Assembly: GCF_000003815.2 (NCBI RefSeq) | Contig: NC_049986.1 | Coordinates: forward strand, 13,815,579-13,879,578 | Direction: 5' to 3' | Length of the DNA: 64,000 nucleotides | Source: Branchiostoma floridae | Taxonomy: Eukaryota; Chordata; Leptocardii; Amphioxiformes; Branchiostomatidae | Shown here: positions 62,610-64,000 of the stretch, one piece after another | Layout of the letters: every line of letters begins with the position of its first letter | How positions within the stretch are numbered: position 1 is the first letter of the stretch | Made by a program: the position numbers and the translations under genes | Notes under the pieces: model-generated | The model's input: the letters and a program-made list of their open reading frames with translations, nothing else | Database searches by the model: none | Told to the model about the DNA's origin: nothing

Positions 62610-62999
62610 TCTGACACAACAACGGAGAGGATTTTTTTAACAGATGCTGAGAACGTCCTTGCTGAGAGAGTGAAAAACAGTTTTACCAGGAGACTTCTGA
62701 CACACGTCTTGCCGGTCTTAGTGCTGGGTCTGGTCTGGGTCCCGCTTCTTCCTCCAGAATGAAAATTGGCGCGAAATCTTATATTGAGGTACTAGGTGCA
62801 TTGTGGGACCATGCCAAATATGGAAACCCTCTTGCCATATATGGAAGTCGCTGGGCGGGGCCTAACTCCCACAATGCATCTCGACATAAAGTTCGCGCCA
62901 AGTTTCAGTTTTGGACCATTCGGACGAGACAGACGTTCATACTGCAACTTCCTTGTAAATTTGTTTTCTTCTGTATACATTCACTTGAGTTGGCTCAGA
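62610..62999. promoter_or_regulatory. Palindromic bidirectional promoter between copy B and gene C
   Basis: The starts of copy B (62609, minus) and gene C (63000, plus) are 390 bp apart. The middle is an inverted repeat: E2F-like TTGGCGCGAAA at 62766-62776 and TTCGCGCCAA at 62892-62901; GCATTGTGGGA at 62798-62808 and TCCCACAATGC at 62867-62877. Between the arms are two perfect CArG boxes, CCAAATATGG (62814-62823) and CCATATATGG (62835-62844), and a GC box GGGCGGGGC (62853-62861). No TATA box. Confidence 0.65.
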
Positions 63000-63766
63000 A
63001 TGGCACCCAAACGCGCAGCTGAAGATACAGAGCCAGGAACAGCGGGGATTGAAGCAAGGAGGTTTTACCGGCAAACCTCTAAAGGTAACGTTGCGTGAAA
63101 AAATCTGACGAAGCTTTCTAGTGCATAATTTTGCTCGACATGACCTTGCTAACATTATGTAACGTTATACATTGTATTCCACTTATTTACACACACTAAA
63201 ACCGGAGTTTCATTATAGAATACTATACAATTGTATCTTTTCTGATGCTTACAAGTTACTGAGGGAAATTTATCTTTAGTTTCTATCACGGCCTTATGTC
63301 GATAATGATGGAAAGATAGTTTGACAATTTGACAGTTCAGAATCAGAATGTAACGTTATATTTTCGTGAGATTCAGAATGCACATGGACATTGATTTTGA
63401 GAAATTTTTGCCTCCTATAAATCGCGACTGAGCGAAGGTGCTTTACTGGCACTTTGTCAATTTGTATCTAACGGTTATTGATATAGCCTTCAACACACAT
63501 AAGCGCGCGACGCGGCCGACAGCAGGTTATTTTAGTACTGAACAGGTTGTCACGCCTAACCGTTGCCAATCTTAGTATTCTTACTGCAAATGTTGTTTGA
63601 AGCTATCTAGTGAGGATGCGCCTAGTGTACAAGTACTTGGTGGCAGCGAATTCCAGTCAGTGACAGTTCTATAACGTTAACGGTTAATACACATTTTTAG
63701 GCTGCAGAATCGTCAACACGATGAGGGCGGCAGTCCAATCGAAAGAAGAAGAAGCAGATCTGTCTG
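63000..63766 (+). CDS. Gene C, first two exons, divergent partner of copy B (partial)
   Basis: Exon 1 63000-63084 (85 nt) begins MAPKRAAEDTEPGTAG, clearly related to the MASKR..LDTEPDTV starts of copies A and B, but continues IEARRFYRQTSK. Donor GTAACG. Exon 2 63701-63766 (66 nt; acceptor ATTTTTAG, donor GTAAGT) joins in phase 1 and reads on without a stop (...RIVNTMRAAVQSKEEEADLS). The rest lies beyond the right edge, so whether it has the CXC domain is unknown. The start Met is chosen because it matches the A/B start and lies just after the palindromic promoter. Exon 2 is supported only by splice sites and open phase. Confidence 0.6.
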
Positions 63767-64000
63767 GTAAGTAATAGCAAATGTGTAAAAAGACCTGTCT
63801 GATTTGGTATGCATTCCATAGTATTCTATTGTCTATTGTCTACTGACTGACGGTAGTAATGCTATTGTCTACTGTCTGACAGCAGTAGAAGTGTGAAAAT
63901 GCTCAGAGGCTGAATATCTGAATACACACCATCTTCTAACAATGAAAATGAACTTCATTGTATTTGGGATACCCTGTAGTAATGTTACATACCTGATAAG
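63767..64000. other. Intron 2 of gene C (start)
   Basis: Non-coding to the window edge; contains short repeats of a CTATTGTCTACTG-type word (63829-63881). Nothing else seen. Confidence 0.5.

Larger units (their letters stand above)
47066..62760. repeat. Tandem segmental duplication, units A and B
   Basis: Unit A (about 47066-51310) and unit B (about 51555-62760 minus the 7.39-kb transposon) are collinear: the same downstream flank (CTTCCTTGGTTGATGT near 47105 and 51597), the same six exons, the same intron blocks, the same upstream promoter block (GAAAATTGGCGCGAAATCTT at 51211 and 62761). The transposon was inserted after the duplication, or at least only in B. Confidence 0.88.

Noticed and set aside
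1-64000. CRISPR arrays, operons, ribosome binding sites, tRNA genes
   Set aside because: The window is eukaryotic nuclear DNA; tandem repeats found are minisatellites, and the only tRNA-like sequence is a SINE head.

Overview
The window is animal nuclear DNA, most likely from a lancelet (amphioxus, Branchiostoma). Reasons: long introns, GT-AG exons, many palindromic MITE-like repeats, frequent ACATGTAC-type words, one exact 100-N assembly gap (26239-26338), and a recognisable chordate gene, NOS1AP/CAPON. Species is inferred from sequence style, not from a search.

Layout. Positions 1 to about 46600 are dominated by one minus-strand gene, the NOS1AP orthologue. Its first four coding exons are at 45741-45848, 44792-44863, 14820-14912 and 10098-10156. 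They are in frame with each other and encode the N-terminus and first part of the PTB domain; the rest lies beyond the left edge. The long introns hold no other gene I can support, but they contain several mobile-element remnants: a TIR element at 3523-4758 with a deletion derivative at 8311-8562, a 5S-rRNA-derived repeat near 5460-5750, a foldback MITE at 9859-10072, a TA-flanked MITE at 26675-27283 and a foldback MITE at 37441-37570.

From about 47060 to 62760 there is a tandem segmental duplication. Each unit carries a six-exon minus-strand gene for a 208-209 residue protein with a nine-cysteine CXC domain followed by a second Cys/Trp-rich zinc-binding region (copy A 48065-51115, copy B 52408-62609). 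Exon lengths and phases match between copies except for a 3-nt difference in exon 6. A third, divergently transcribed gene (C) starts at 63000, has a related N-terminus, and shares a palindromic promoter with copy B.

Intron 1 of copy B is interrupted by a 7.39-kb, apparently intact autonomous DNA transposon (55027-62416) of the type Repbase calls ISL2EU. It has 12-bp TIRs and an AT target duplication. It carries two convergent multi-exon genes: a 601-aa SWIM-YqaJ nuclease-PHD protein on the plus strand and a 485-aa THAP-DDE transposase on the minus strand. Both spliced reading frames are open. Copy A preserves the matching empty site (50881-50898), which fixes the insertion point to the base. 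The transposon itself carries younger passengers: a 121-bp foldback MITE with a 9-bp target duplication, and a tRNA-like SINE.
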